DNA of 64,000 nt, taken from positions 310,001-374,000 of the forward strand of contig JAYQNH010000002.1 of NCBI GenBank assembly GCA_038144195.1, given 5' to 3'. The position numbers were made by a program, and so were the translations under genes. The DNA is from VMDJ01 sp038144195. GTDB lineage: Bacteria > Pseudomonadota > Gammaproteobacteria > Chromatiales > Chromatiaceae. A model generated the notes under the pieces. That model did no database searches. It was not told where the DNA came from and worked only from the letters and a program-made list of their open reading frames with translations. Numbering within the stretch: the first letter of the stretch is position 1; the number at the start of each line of letters is the position of its first letter. Positions 15,168 through 25,529 of the stretch are shown piece after piece.

Positions 15168-15201
15168 AACTGCACTACTTTCGGGTAGTGCAGTTTTTTT
15201 T
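15168..15201 (+). terminator. Intrinsic terminator
   Basis: Eleven-base-pair perfect stem (AACTGCACTAC at 15168-15178 with GTAGTGCAGTT at 15185-15195), six-base loop and T8, closing the small exported protein gene. Confidence 0.9.
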
Positions 15202-15260
15202 CGCCTCGAATTCCTTAAGTGCTAAAGTTGACTCACTGTTTCCCATCAAGAGATAGACCC

Positions 15261-16160
15261 ATGTTTGGTTTCAATTTCGACAGCATCCCTGAAGAGACTC
15301 TGATTCGTTTAGGCGAGACCAGCATCGTCATCGGCATCCTGGTGGTACTGAGCTGGGCGCTCCCCCGCTTTATCAAATCACGTGCTGCGCTGATGCAGCG
15401 CAAATTCAAGATGGACGAGATCGTCACTGACTTCCTCGCCACTTCAGTAAAGCTTTTTATCTACGCTTTCATTGTAATTGGTTTACTCAGTGCAGCCGGT
15501 GTGGACACCTCTGCGCTTATCGCTGCTGTCGGTGCGATTGGCTTAGCCATTGGTCTTGCACTTAAAGACTCGCTTAGCGCGTTAGCTTCAGGCATTTTGA
15601 TTGCGGTCAATCACCTCTTCCGTAAAGGCGACCATATCGAAGTGGGCGATGTCGCAGGCTATGTCGAAAAGATTGGTCTATACACCACAACGATTAAAAC
15701 CTTCGATAGCCGTCGCGTGACGCTACCTAATAGCACGGTATTTGGTTCAAACCTCATCAACTATTCTGTCTTTGATAAGCGCCGTCTCGATCTGATTGTT
15801 TCGATCGCTTATGAAGATGATCTCGATAACGCTAAATCGGTTATCGAAAAGGTACTTGATAACTCACAGCGCGTTCTCTCTGATGAAGGCTGCCTAGTGG
15901 GCGTCGAAAGCTTTGGTGAATACGGCGTGAACATCTTGGTGCGCTTCTGGGTTAAACAAGGCACCGCTAAAGCCTCAACACTTGAAGTCCTCGAAGACAT
16001 TAAGAAAGCCTTTGACGCCTCGAGTATCACTATTCCTTACCCCCGTGTCGATTTGGTCGGCTTTGCTGAATACGTGCAAGCCTTGAATCAAAACCAAAGC
16101 GAGCTTGAGCGCGCACCGGAAAAGGTCATTCATTCTCGAACCACGCCGCTCGAGGATTAA
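15261..16160 (+). CDS. mscS: MscS-family mechanosensitive ion channel
   Basis: 299 residues. Three membrane segments: 17-35, about 60-85 and the pore helix. The pore-lining TM3 and hinge read GAIGLAIGLALKDSLSALAS, followed by GILIAVNHLFRKGDHIEVGD. The beta domain continues with VAGYVEKIGLYTTTIKTFDS and TLPNSTVFGSNLINYS, and the C-terminal alpha-beta domain ends IPYPRVDLVGF. This is the length of E. coli MscS (286). It releases solutes when membrane tension rises on hypo-osmotic shock, which complements the betaine uptake system further right. The ATG 15261 is preferred over the TTG-type upstream opening. Confidence 0.92.
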   Translation: MFGFNFDSIPEETLIRLGETSIVIGILVVLSWALPRFIKSRAALMQRKFKMDEIVTDFLATSVKLFIYAFIVIGLLSAAGVDTSALIAAVGAIGLAIGLALKDSLSALASGILIAVNHLFRKGDHIEVGDVAGYVEKIGLYTTTIKTFDSRRVTLPNSTVFGSNLINYSVFDKRRLDLIVSIAYEDDLDNAKSVIEKVLDNSQRVLSDEGCLVGVESFGEYGVNILVRFWVKQGTAKASTLEVLEDIKKAFDASSITIPYPRVDLVGFAEYVQALNQNQSELERAPEKVIHSRTTPLED

Positions 16161-16217
16161 TACTTTCTGCCCATTCCTATGGTCTGACATCACGTTAGCC
16201 ATCATCTAGGGGGATTC

Positions 16218-16966
16218 ATGGAAATCTGGGAAATCGTTGTACTGAGCTTGGTCGGTATCGTTGCTGGTTGGCTGAACGTTTTAGCCGGTGGTGGCTCAAT
16301 GCTCACCGTGCCCACCATGATCTTTATGGGCATGCCCGGACCTGTCGCGAATGGCACAAACCGTTTAGCGATCATTCTGCAAAACATCACCGCTGTCGTG
16401 ACCTTTGCAAAAAAGGTTTCCACAACTTTAAGCTCAGCCTGTCACTCTCCGCTGCTGCCTCGATAGGCGCTGTATTCGGCGCACAAGTTGGCGTATCTCT
16501 CGACGGTGAATGGTTCAACCGCATTCTGGCGATCATCATGGCCGGCATGATGATCATCATGTGGAAAGGCAACTTCGGCAAAGGTGTCAAAAAACAAGGT
16601 GGCGAAGAACCGCAACGGCTCGTGCTAGGTCATATCCTGATGATTGGCGCCGGCTTCTGGGGTGGTTTTATTCAAATTGGTGTTGGCTTTATCTTGATGC
16701 CGATTCTGCACCGCGTGATGGGGCTAAATCTTGTCCTGACCAATGTTTATAAGGTGTTTGTGATCTTGATCTACACCTTTGTCGCTTTAGCGGTATTTGC
16801 CAGCCAGTTACAGCTTGAATGGTTTGTCGGACTATCCTTAGCACTGGGTAACGCTGTTGGCGGTTATTTAGGTGCCCAAACCACTATCACAAAGGGTGAA
16901 AATTGGATTAGATGGACACTTAACATCGCCCTAGTCGCCTTTATCATTAAGCTATTGTTTTTCTGA
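16218..16966 (+). CDS. TauE/SafE family sulfite or organosulfur permease, frameshifted
   Basis: About 249 residues with seven to eight membrane helices. N-terminal half: VGIVAGWLNVLAGGGSMLTV, then PTMIFMGMPGPVANGTNRLA, the TauE/SafE repeat motif. A frame change near 16412-16420, next to an A6 run, leads into FKLSLSLSAAASIGAVFGAQ. The second repeat motif is GFWGGFIQIGVGFILMP. The family exports or imports sulfite, sulfoacetate and other anions. Preceded by AGGGGG ribosome-site sequence (CTAGGGGGATTC). It stands alone between MscS and the RND genes. Confidence 0.85.
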
Positions 16967-17016
16967 TACATCTGAGCGGTAATAACGCTATCTAAACGCG
17001 CTATCGCGGAGAAATT

Positions 17017-18150
17017 ATGTTGTCCTCAAAACGCTTCCAACTTGGAGCGGTATTGATAGCGGTTTTTGTTGTTTTGACTTACTGGGTCATGCAGACAGAG
17101 CCGCCCAAGAAAAAGCCAAAAGCCAAGCCCGTTACCCCAAGCGTTACCGCGATTAAAAACGAAGCCGGTAACCATGCTTTAGAGCTACTTGCTTATGGCA
17201 GCGTGATACCCGCCGAGTTGATCACCCTCGAAGCACAGGCAAAAGGTCAGTTGATTGCTCTGCACCGTGACTTTGAACCAGGCGGTCAGATTGCGCGTGG
17301 CGAAACATTCTATTCCATCGATGATCGTGAATATCAATTAAACGTCGATGCAGCCAATGCAGCTTTGAAGAAAGCCCAAGCTGATATCGCAATGGAAACC
17401 GCGCAACGAAAAGTTGCTGAGAAAGATTTAGAGATTCTAAGCAAACGCATGCAGCTATCTGACGAGTCTAAGCAGTTAGCCCTGCGTCTACCGCAACAAC
17501 GCCAAGCGGAAGCTACACTAGCAAGCGCACAACGTCAGCTTAAACAAGCTCAACTCGATCTATCGCACACCCAACGCCAAATCGAAACCGATGTGGTGGT
17601 GGTTGAGCGTAAGAAAGTGATCGGCGATACCGTTTCTATCGGTGATGAAATTGGCAGCGTGGCACGTGCTGATCGTTACTGGGTGGAGTTACGACTCCCC
17701 ACCGATCGTATCGCTAAGATACAGCCACGTACCAATTCAAAAGGCTCTCACGTTAACCTCAAGGCCAACGGCATTGATTACCAAGGTGAGCTCATTCGTA
17801 TTCACCCCCAGATTGATAGTGATAGCCGTTTAGCAAAAGTGATCGTTGAGATTAATCAACCGCTAACGCAATCAAGCCGCCCTCTTCTGCTGGGCACTTA
17901 TGTTGAAGCGAAAATCATGCAGCAACCGATCGGTAATGCAGTAAAACTGCCACGCGAAGCGCTGACCAGCGATAGTCGTGTTTGGGGTGTTGATAACAAC
18001 AAACTGCTACAAATCACACCTGTTACATTGTTGGATATCGATAATGCGCATGCTTACATTGAAGCACCTGCTGGGCTAACTCACCTGCTGACCAAGTTAC
18101 CTGGCTCACTCAGCCCCGGTACCATTGTGAGTGTTAAGACTAACCCATGA
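17017..18150 (+). CDS. RND efflux periplasmic adaptor (HlyD/AcrA family)
   Basis: 377 residues. N-terminal membrane anchor (FQLGAVLIAVFVVLTYWVM), a lipoyl half-motif (TLEAQAKGQLIALHRDFEPG), and a coiled-coil hairpin at roughly residues 120-190 rich in A, Q, K (LASAQRQLKQAQLDLSHTQR). Next come the second lipoyl half (VVVVERKKVIGDTVSIGDEIG) and a beta-barrel domain. It links an inner-membrane RND pump to an outer-membrane channel. The stop overlaps the start of the permease by four bases (ATGA). No TolC is adjacent here; one lies at 55.3-56.5 kb with a different adaptor. Confidence 0.92.
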   Translation: MLSSKRFQLGAVLIAVFVVLTYWVMQTEPPKKKPKAKPVTPSVTAIKNEAGNHALELLAYGSVIPAELITLEAQAKGQLIALHRDFEPGGQIARGETFYSIDDREYQLNVDAANAALKKAQADIAMETAQRKVAEKDLEILSKRMQLSDESKQLALRLPQQRQAEATLASAQRQLKQAQLDLSHTQRQIETDVVVVERKKVIGDTVSIGDEIGSVARADRYWVELRLPTDRIAKIQPRTNSKGSHVNLKANGIDYQGELIRIHPQIDSDSRLAKVIVEINQPLTQSSRPLLLGTYVEAKIMQQPIGNAVKLPREALTSDSRVWGVDNNKLLQITPVTLLDIDNAHAYIEAPAGLTHLLTKLPGSLSPGTIVSVKTNP

Positions 18151-21100
18151 GTGCTCAACGCCAAGGCATTATCGAATGGTTTGCTACCAACTCTATTGCA
18201 GCCAACTTATTAATGGCCGCCTTAGTCATGGGTGGCATCCTTGGCTTTATTGATCTCAAGCAACAATACCTACCGACATTTGAGGCGGACCAAATCACCG
18301 TATCCGTTACCTATAACGGCGCGAGCCCCGAAGAGGTCGAGAAAGGCATTATCTTGCCTATTGAGCAAGCACTCAGCAGCATCATTGGTATCGATCAACT
18401 AACTGCTAACGCTCAAGAAGGCAAAGGTGAGGTTTTAGCCAAACTTGAGAATGACGCTGATAGACAACAACTACTGCAAGATATTCGAAATGCCGTTGCG
18501 CGTATTACGCAATTTCCGACAGAAGCAGATCAAGCCAAAGTCGCTTTAAGAGGTCATGAGTTTTCGATTATCAGCATTGGAGTTGCTGCAGACTTTTCTA
18601 AACCTGAATTATTTGCATTGAGTGAACGTATCCGCCGCGTTCTGTTAGACGTTAAAGGCGTATCTCGAGTTGAAGCAGTAGGCGCTCTTGCACCTGAGAT
18701 CGGCATTGAAATAGACCCTGTTCGTTTACTCGAACAAGAACTCACTATCGCCGATATCACCAATATGCTCAGAGAAGCGGTTCGTGATGTCCCTGGTGGC
18801 CTAGTCTCTACGCAAGATGGCGAGGTCGTCTTGCGTACCTTAGGACGGCGAGACAATGCCATCGCCTACGGTGACATCCCAATCAAAACTCGAAACGATG
18901 GCACGACTGTTTTGTTACGCGATATCGCCAAAGTCACCGATGGATTCGAGGAAAGCAAACAGATATTTCAATTTAATGGTAAGCCCGGCATGCGCTTGGA
19001 TGTTTATCACGGCGAAAGCGTGCGCCCCATTGCTTTAGCGGAGCGTGTCAAAGAGAGTGTTAAGCAGCTTCAAAATGACTTACCAAAAACCGTAGAACTC
19101 AGCATTCAAACAGATCGCTCTGCGCGTTTTTACGAAAGAACAAACATCTTACTAAGTAACGGTCTACAAGGTCTTGCATTAGTTGTGATTGCCCTTGGCA
19201 TCTTCCTCAATGCAACGACTCGCCTTCTGGGTTGCTGTTTCGATACCGGTGGTGTTCATCGGAAGCTTCACTTTCCTTCCTTTCGCCGGCGTGACATTGA
19301 ACATGAGCTCAATGTTTGCCTTTATTTTAGCGGTGGGCATTGTTGTTGATGATGCCATCATCGTGGGTGAACACATCTACACCAAACTACAGCAAGGGTT
19401 AAAACCTAGCGATGCGGTTCAGCAAGGTGTGCGCGAGATGTTTGTTCCCGTTATGTATGCTGTTGGCACCAACATCATTGCTTTCATTCCATTACTGCTG
19501 GTACCTGGTTCAACCGGCGAATTTATGAAATCACTTCCGATTGTTGCTTCCATTGTCTTTGCCATCTCTTTAGCCGAAGCGTTACTGGTACTTCCATCGC
19601 ATCTCAATCACAAAATCAAAGATGGCAAAGCGAACCATTTATACGCACCTTTTGCTCGAGTTAAACGATTCCATGACGCGATGACTGAGGGCTTGGATCG
19701 CTTACGAGATGTGAATTACGCAAAACAGATTCAATGGGTCATCAAAAACCGTTATTTAGTGGTGATCATTTTTGCCGGCTTCCTATCCGTCATCATTGCT
19801 TGGTATGAAGCTGGACGCATTGACCTCACTTGGCGTCCTAGCATTCCGGGGAATCGTGTTGATGCTGAAATCGATATGCCCGTCGATGCATCAGTCAAAC
19901 AAACCTCAGCAACCGTGAGTAAAGTCGAAACAGCCGGTCTTCAAGCTATCGAGAACCTCGGTGGAAAAGAATACCTAAAAAGCTGGTTTACGCGTTCTGG
20001 TTGGCGCCGTGCGAACTATGGCGATGTGAATATGTATCTTGTGCCCGATGAGCAACGACCCTTCACTCAAGAGGAATTCTTACGTGAATGGCGACGGGTT
20101 TTAGGTGATGTACCCGAGGCCAAATCAATTTTCTTCGAGTACATGGTAGGCCCCGGTGGCAATAAAGAGTTCTCGATTAATCTCTCGCATGTCGATACGA
20201 AAATTTTAGAAAGCAGTGCGCGCGAATTGGCTGAACGAATTGGTGAGCTAGAAGGCGTTACCGACGTCAACGACGGTATAGGTCAAGGCAAAAGCCAGTG
20301 GGTGTTTAATTTAAGTCCCGTAGGTCGCGCTCTTGGTCTTACTGAACAATCACTAGGTCAACAACTCCGTGACTAGCTACTACGGCGCAGAGGTCGAAAG
20401 CCTTTTACGTAATGGTAAAGAAGTCAAAGTGATGGTGAGACTCTCTGAGAGTCATCGCCAATCAATGGCTGATCTACGTGAATTACTCATTCGTACACCA
20501 AACGGTGGCCTTATCCCGCTTACCGAAGCTGCCAATATCGACACCGGTCGCGCCTACAGCACCATCAAACGTGAAGATGGGCGACGCATTATTCAGATCA
20601 CGGCGAGTATCGATAAAGCCAGAGCTAACTCACGTCAGATTCGAGCGCTTGTTGAAAAGACCTTTATTCCTGAGTTATACGCAAATCATCCCGGCCTGAA
20701 ATGGACCTTTGGTGGTGGTCGACGCGATCGAACAAAAACCTTCGATTACATCTTCAATGGGCTGCTTTGGTCGGCAGTATTAATTTTTGCCTTGATGGCT
20801 GCGCTGTTCCGAAGCTACAGCCAAGGCATCATTGTGATGCTAACCATCCCTTTTGCGGTTGCGGGCAGCGTATTGGGGCACATTATCATGGGACATGGCC
20901 TTAGTTCGGTCAGTATTTACGGAATGATCGCTTTAGGTGGCTTAGTCGTTAACGGCTCTCTCGTATTAACCGTCAGGATGAATGAGCTAAAAGATTTGCC
21001 TGCACTTGAAGCGATAAAAACAGCCGCAATGAGCCGTTTCCGCCCGATTTTATTGACCACACTCACCACGACTCTTGGATTAGCACCTATTTTGTTCGAG

Positions 21101-21250
21101 ACCTCTATTCAAGCCAAATTCCTTATCCCAATGGCCATCGCGCTCAGCTTCGGCACCATCATGGGCTTTTTAGTGGTGCTTTATTTGATCCCCGCGATGT
21201 ACGCGATCCACTCTGAACTTCAGGATCGCTTTTTCCCAAAAGCCAAATAA
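18147..21250 (+). CDS. RND efflux transporter permease, frameshifted
   Basis: About 1,035 residues when three frames are joined, the normal size of an AcrB/MdtB-type pump. Segments: 18147-19200 with TM1 (IEWFATNSIAANLLMAALVM) and the porter domain; 19200-20370 with RLAFWVAVSIPVVFIGSFTF and the TM4 proton-relay aspartates in FILAVGIVVDDAIIVGEH; and 20370-21250 with TM8-12 (FALMAALFRSYSQGIIVM, GMIALGGLVVNGSLVL). The first break is an extra A in GCAACGA near 19215; the second is at about 20370. Sequences resemble pumps of the hydrophobe and metal-independent HAE family. Substrate unknown. Confidence 0.9.
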
Positions 21251-21270
21251 AAAAACTGCTAATTTTCTAA

Positions 21271-21387
21271 TTTAGGACGATTGTCTTTTATTAAAAATCG
21301 TCATGGTGTTCTATAAAAAAGTGCTAGGCTAAATGAAACAAGCATTTAGCGAATTTTTGCACTCTTTTTTAGGTTGAGCGTCCTAAA
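21271..21387 (+). promoter_or_regulatory. sucA leader region with nested inverted repeats
   Basis: TTTAGGACG (21271-21279) and CGTCCTAAA (21379-21387) are perfect nine-base inverted repeats bracketing the leader, the second ending right before the sucA ATG. Inside, GACGATT (21276-21282) and AATCGTC (21296-21302) form another hairpin that competes for the same left arm. Pairing of the outer arms would occlude the start region, so translational control is conceivable. No protein site is recognised. Confidence 0.35.
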
Positions 21388-24257
21388 ATGTCAGATTATC
21401 TTGATCGACTTCAAAAATCATCCGCCTACCATGGCGTCAATGCACCTTATGTCGAGGATCTTTACGAAAGTTATCTAAAAGATCCGGCAAGCGTTCCTGA
21501 AAAATGGCGTGAGCATTTTGACAACCTTCCCCAAGTGAATGGCTTTGGCCCTGAGCATATCGAAGAGTCACATCGCGATATCCAAGCGCAGTTCGCGAAG
21601 AAAGCCCAAGGTCGTCGTGCCGTTGTGCTTTCAGGCGGCATGAGTGCTGAAGCTGCAGAGCGCCAAACCAAAGTCTTACAATTAATCAACGCTTACCGTG
21701 TACGTGGTCATCAAAACGCCAAGCTCGATCCGCTTGAGCTGCACAAAACAGTACCCCTCGAAGAGCTCAAGCCTGAGTACTACGGTTTCACCCAAGCAGA
21801 TATGAAAGAAGTGTTTAACACCGGTTCCTTATTTGCCGCTGAACAAATGCCACTCGGCGAGATCCTCGACCTACTCCGCGAGACCTACACCTCAACGGTA
21901 GGCTCTGAGTACATGCACATCACGGATACGGATGAGAAACGTTGGATCCAGCAACGTCTCGAAACCTATCGTGCAAAGCCTGAGATGGATCACTATAAAC
22001 AGAAGTGGTTACTGCATATGCTGACCGCGGCAGAAGGTATTGAAAAGTACATGCACGCTCGCTTCGTCGGTCAAAAGCGCTTCTCACTAGAAGGTGGCGA
22101 ATCACTGATTCCCATCCTTGATGAATTAATCTTCCGTGCCGGCAATAACGGTGCTGAAGAAGTGTTGATCGGTATGGCACACCGTGGTCGTCTGAATGTT
22201 CTGAGTAATATTTTAGGTAAGCCACCTGGCGAGCATCTTTAAAGAGTTCGAAGGTCAGCGTCACGAGCACAACGAGCGTAGCGTTCTAAGCTCTGGCGAT
22301 GTCAAATACCACAAAGGTTTTTCGAGTGACTTAGATACCGGTAATGGTCTGGTTCACGTCACACTCGGATTTAACCCATCGCACCTCGAAATCATCAGCC
22401 CAGTAATGATTGGTAGCGCGCGTGCACGCCAACAACGCTATGGCGATAAAGAAGGCGACATGATCATCCCCATCAGCATACACGGCGATGCTGCCTTCGC
22501 AGGTCAAGGTGTGGTGATGGAAACCTTCAACATGTCACAGGTACGTGGCTATGCCGTTGGCGGCACGATACATATTGTTGTGAATAACCAAATCGGCTTC
22601 ACCACCTCGAATGCTTTGATAGCCGCTCTCGACCCATTACTGCACTGATGTCGCCAAGATGGTTCAAGCACCGATCTTCCACGTCAATGGTGATGATCCA
22701 GAAGCGGTTATCTTTGTCACTCGTCTAGCGTTCGACTATCGCAAGCGCTTCCATAAAGACGTGGTGATCGACTTAGTCTGTTATCGCCGCCATGGTCACA
22801 ACGAAGCCGACGAGCCTGCGGTAACCCAGCCAAGCATGTACAAAAACATCCGCAGTCGCGAAACCACCCGCGCCTTGTATGCCAACAAGCTAGCTGAGCA
22901 AGGGCGTTATCGATGCTGACTTTGCGCAAAAGAAAGTCAGCGACCTGCGTGAACGCTTTGAAGCCGGACGAATGTGTTGGTCGCGCCACCGAAGATGACC
23001 TTGAAGGTCGCATCTTGGTGGATTGGGAAAAATACAAAGGCGCCACCTGGGAGTCTCCTGCTAAAACCGCGGTTAAAACGGCTCGCATTGCTGCATTAGC
23101 GGGAAAGATCTTCACCCCACCTGCTGGCTTCCCAGTCCACCCGCGTGTTGAAAAGATTCTTTCTGATCGTCAAGCCATGGCAAACGGTGACAAGCTGATC
23201 GACTGGGGCTTTGCAGAGAACATGGCGTATGCCTGCCTACTTGATATGGGCTATCCGGTTCGCTTATCGGGTCAAGACTGTCGTCGCGGCACCTTCTTCC
23301 ATCGCCATGCGATGTGGCGTAATCAAGAGACTGGCGAAAGCTATGTCTCATTGCGTGAGATCCGTGAAGACCAACCTAACTTCACCGTTATCGATTCGGT
23401 CCTTTCTGAAGAAGCGGTACTTGCCTTTGAATATGGCTATGCAACCGCTGAACCCAACACACTGACCATTTGGGAAGCTCAGTTCGGTGACTTCGCTAAC
23501 GGCGCACAAGTGGTGATCGACCAATTCATCAGCTCAGCTGGCGCTAAGTGGGGCTTGTACTGTGGTTTAACCATGTTGCTACCCCACGGTTACGAAGGCC
23601 AAGGTCCAGAGCATTCATCAGCACGTATCGAGCGTTACATGCAGCTATGTGCTGAGCACAACATGCAAGTGTGTATTCCAAGTACACCAGCACAAATCTT
23701 CCACTTATTGATGCGTCAGATGATTCGACCCTTCCGTCACCCACTGATCGTTTTCTCACCAAAGAGTATTTTGCGTAATCCATTGGCTACCTCGCCTTTG
23801 GAAAGCTTAAGCCATGGTGAATTCGAAACCGTCATTGACGAGATCGATCCAATCGAAGCAGAACAAGTCACTCGTGTAGTGATGTGTAGCGGCAAGGTTT
23901 ATTACGACCTACTGCAAGCTCGTCGCAGCCGCGAGTTACAACACGTAGCCATCGTTCGTATCGAACAGCTTTACCCCTTCCCACATGACCGTGTGGCTGA
24001 AGTGGTTGGTCAATACATTAACGCCGAGCAATTCATCTGGTGCCAAGAAGAGCCACAAAACCAAGGCGCTTGGGATCAAATCAAACACCGTTTTGCTTGG
24101 CTGCATGAAAGCGGCTTATCGTGCGCAATATGCAGGCCGTAAATCTGCCGCAGCACCAGCAACCGGCTATTCAAAAGTTCACCAAGAAGAGCAAGATCAA
24201 CTGATCGACGACGCACTCACCGGCGAAGTTAATCGCGAAATGGACCTGAGAGGATAA
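21388..24257 (+). CDS. sucA: 2-oxoglutarate dehydrogenase E1 component, multiply frameshifted
   Basis: TCA-cycle thiamine-diphosphate decarboxylase. The pieces add up to about 955 residues, against 933 in E. coli. In order: N-terminal LQKSSAYHGVNAPYVEDLYE; VLIGMAHRGRLNVL; ThDP-binding IHGDAAFAGQGVVMETFNMS to VNNQIGFTTS; RRHGHNEADEPAVTQPSMY; LSGQDCRRGTFFHRHA; HGYEGQGPEHSSARIER; and the C-terminal WCQEEPQNQGAWDQIKHR. Frame changes are needed near 22235, 22630-22660, 22910 and 24115. All signature residues survive in the different frames, so indel sequencing errors are likely. sucB follows two bases after the stop. No sdh genes lie upstream. Confidence 0.93.
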
Positions 24258-24259
24258 AC

Positions 24260-25463
24260 ATGACTGATGTTCGCGTACCTACCCTGCCTGAATCTGTAAC
24301 CGACGCTACGGTACTTACTTGGCACAAGAAACCCGGTGATCCTGTATCCCGTGATGAAAACCTACTCGATCTAGAAACCGACAAGGTTGTGCTTGAAGTG
24401 CCATCTCCTATCGATGGCGTACTCACCGAGATCAAAGCCGAAGAAGGCGCAGTGGTCACGTCAGATGACATCCTTGCGATTCTGACCGAAGGTGCGGTCG
24501 CTGCTGCAGCGGCTGCTGCTAGTGAACCCGCTGCAGAAGCGCCGGCAGAATCAGATGATGACCCTATCCTCACGCCTGCGGTTCGTCGCTTAGTTAAAGA
24601 GATGAATATTGACCCTTCACAAGTGACCGGCACCGGTAAAGAAGGTCGCATCCTCAAATCAGATGTGATGCGTTATCTCGACGAGCAAAAGAATCAATCT
24701 GCTGAAGCGAAAGAAGCCAAAGCAGCCGCTAGCGCAGCACCGGATGACATCGCCCTTGGTCCTCGTGATGAGAAGCGTGTGCCAATGAGCCGTCTGCGTG
24801 CACGTGTCGCTGAACGTTTGCTCGAAGCACAAGCCAATGCAGCGATTCTGACTACCTTTAACGAAGTCGATCTGCAAAACGTGATCGAGCTACGTAAGAA
24901 GTACAAAGATCAGTTCGAGAAGCAACACGATACCCGCCTAGGCTTTATGTCGTTCTTCGTCAAAGCAGCTGTTGAAGCGTTGAAGAAATTCCCGGCAGTT
25001 AATGCGTCGATTGATGGCGATGAGATCGTCTATCACAACTACTTTGATATCGGCATCGCGGTGGGCTCACCACGTGGCTTAGTCGTTCCGATCTTGCGTG
25101 ATGCTGATCAAATGAGCTTTGCCGAGATCGAAGCGCGCATTCGTGAATATGGCGAGAAAGCGCGTGATGGCAGCTTGAGCTATGACGACCTGACCGGCGG
25201 CACCTTCACCATTTCGAATGGTGGTGTGTACGGCTCGATGCTCTCTACTCCGATTCTTAATCCACCGCAAAGCGCGATTCTTAGGTATGCACAACATTGT
25301 TGAGCGTCCCGTTGTGGTGAATGGTGAGATCGTGATTCGTCCGATGATGTATCTAGCCTTGTCATATGACCATCGCATCATTGACGGTCGCGAGTCAGTG
25401 CAAACACTCGTCACTATCAAAGAGCTACTCGAAGATCCGGCACGCCTGATGCTTCAAGTGTAA
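24260..25463 (+). CDS. sucB: 2-oxoglutarate dehydrogenase E2 (dihydrolipoyl succinyltransferase), frameshifted
   Basis: About 400 residues. The lipoyl domain carries the lipoylated lysine in LLDLETDKVVLEVPSP (residue about 43). An Ala/Glu linker leads to the E3/E1-binding domain (LTPAVRRLVKEMNIDPSQVTG) and the catalytic domain with SYDHRIIDGRESV (His and Asp of the active site). An extra A near 25286 (CTTAGGTATG for CTTGGTATG) breaks the frame before GMHNIVERPVVVNG. The E3 gene (lpd) does not follow; a hairpin ends the operon and fumarase comes next, so lipoamide dehydrogenase must be encoded elsewhere. Confidence 0.93.
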
Positions 25464-25486
25464 AATCCTATTTAAGCAGTCTTTCT

Positions 25487-25510
25487 ACGGCCTCCTTGTG
25501 AGGCCGTCTT
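25487..25510 (+). terminator. Probable terminator after sucB
   Basis: Perfect eight-base-pair stem ACGGCCTC / GAGGCCGT (25487-25494 and 25500-25507) with a five-base loop and a weak T-rich tail (CTTGTCTTT). It lies between sucB and the fumarase start. Confidence 0.65.
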
Positions 25511-25529
25511 GTCTTTAGAGAACATAACT

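Noticed and set aside
18147..21250. Programmed frameshifting in the RND permease
   Set aside because: No slippery heptamer with downstream structure at either break; an extra A at 19215 and a small indel at 20370 are simpler explanations.
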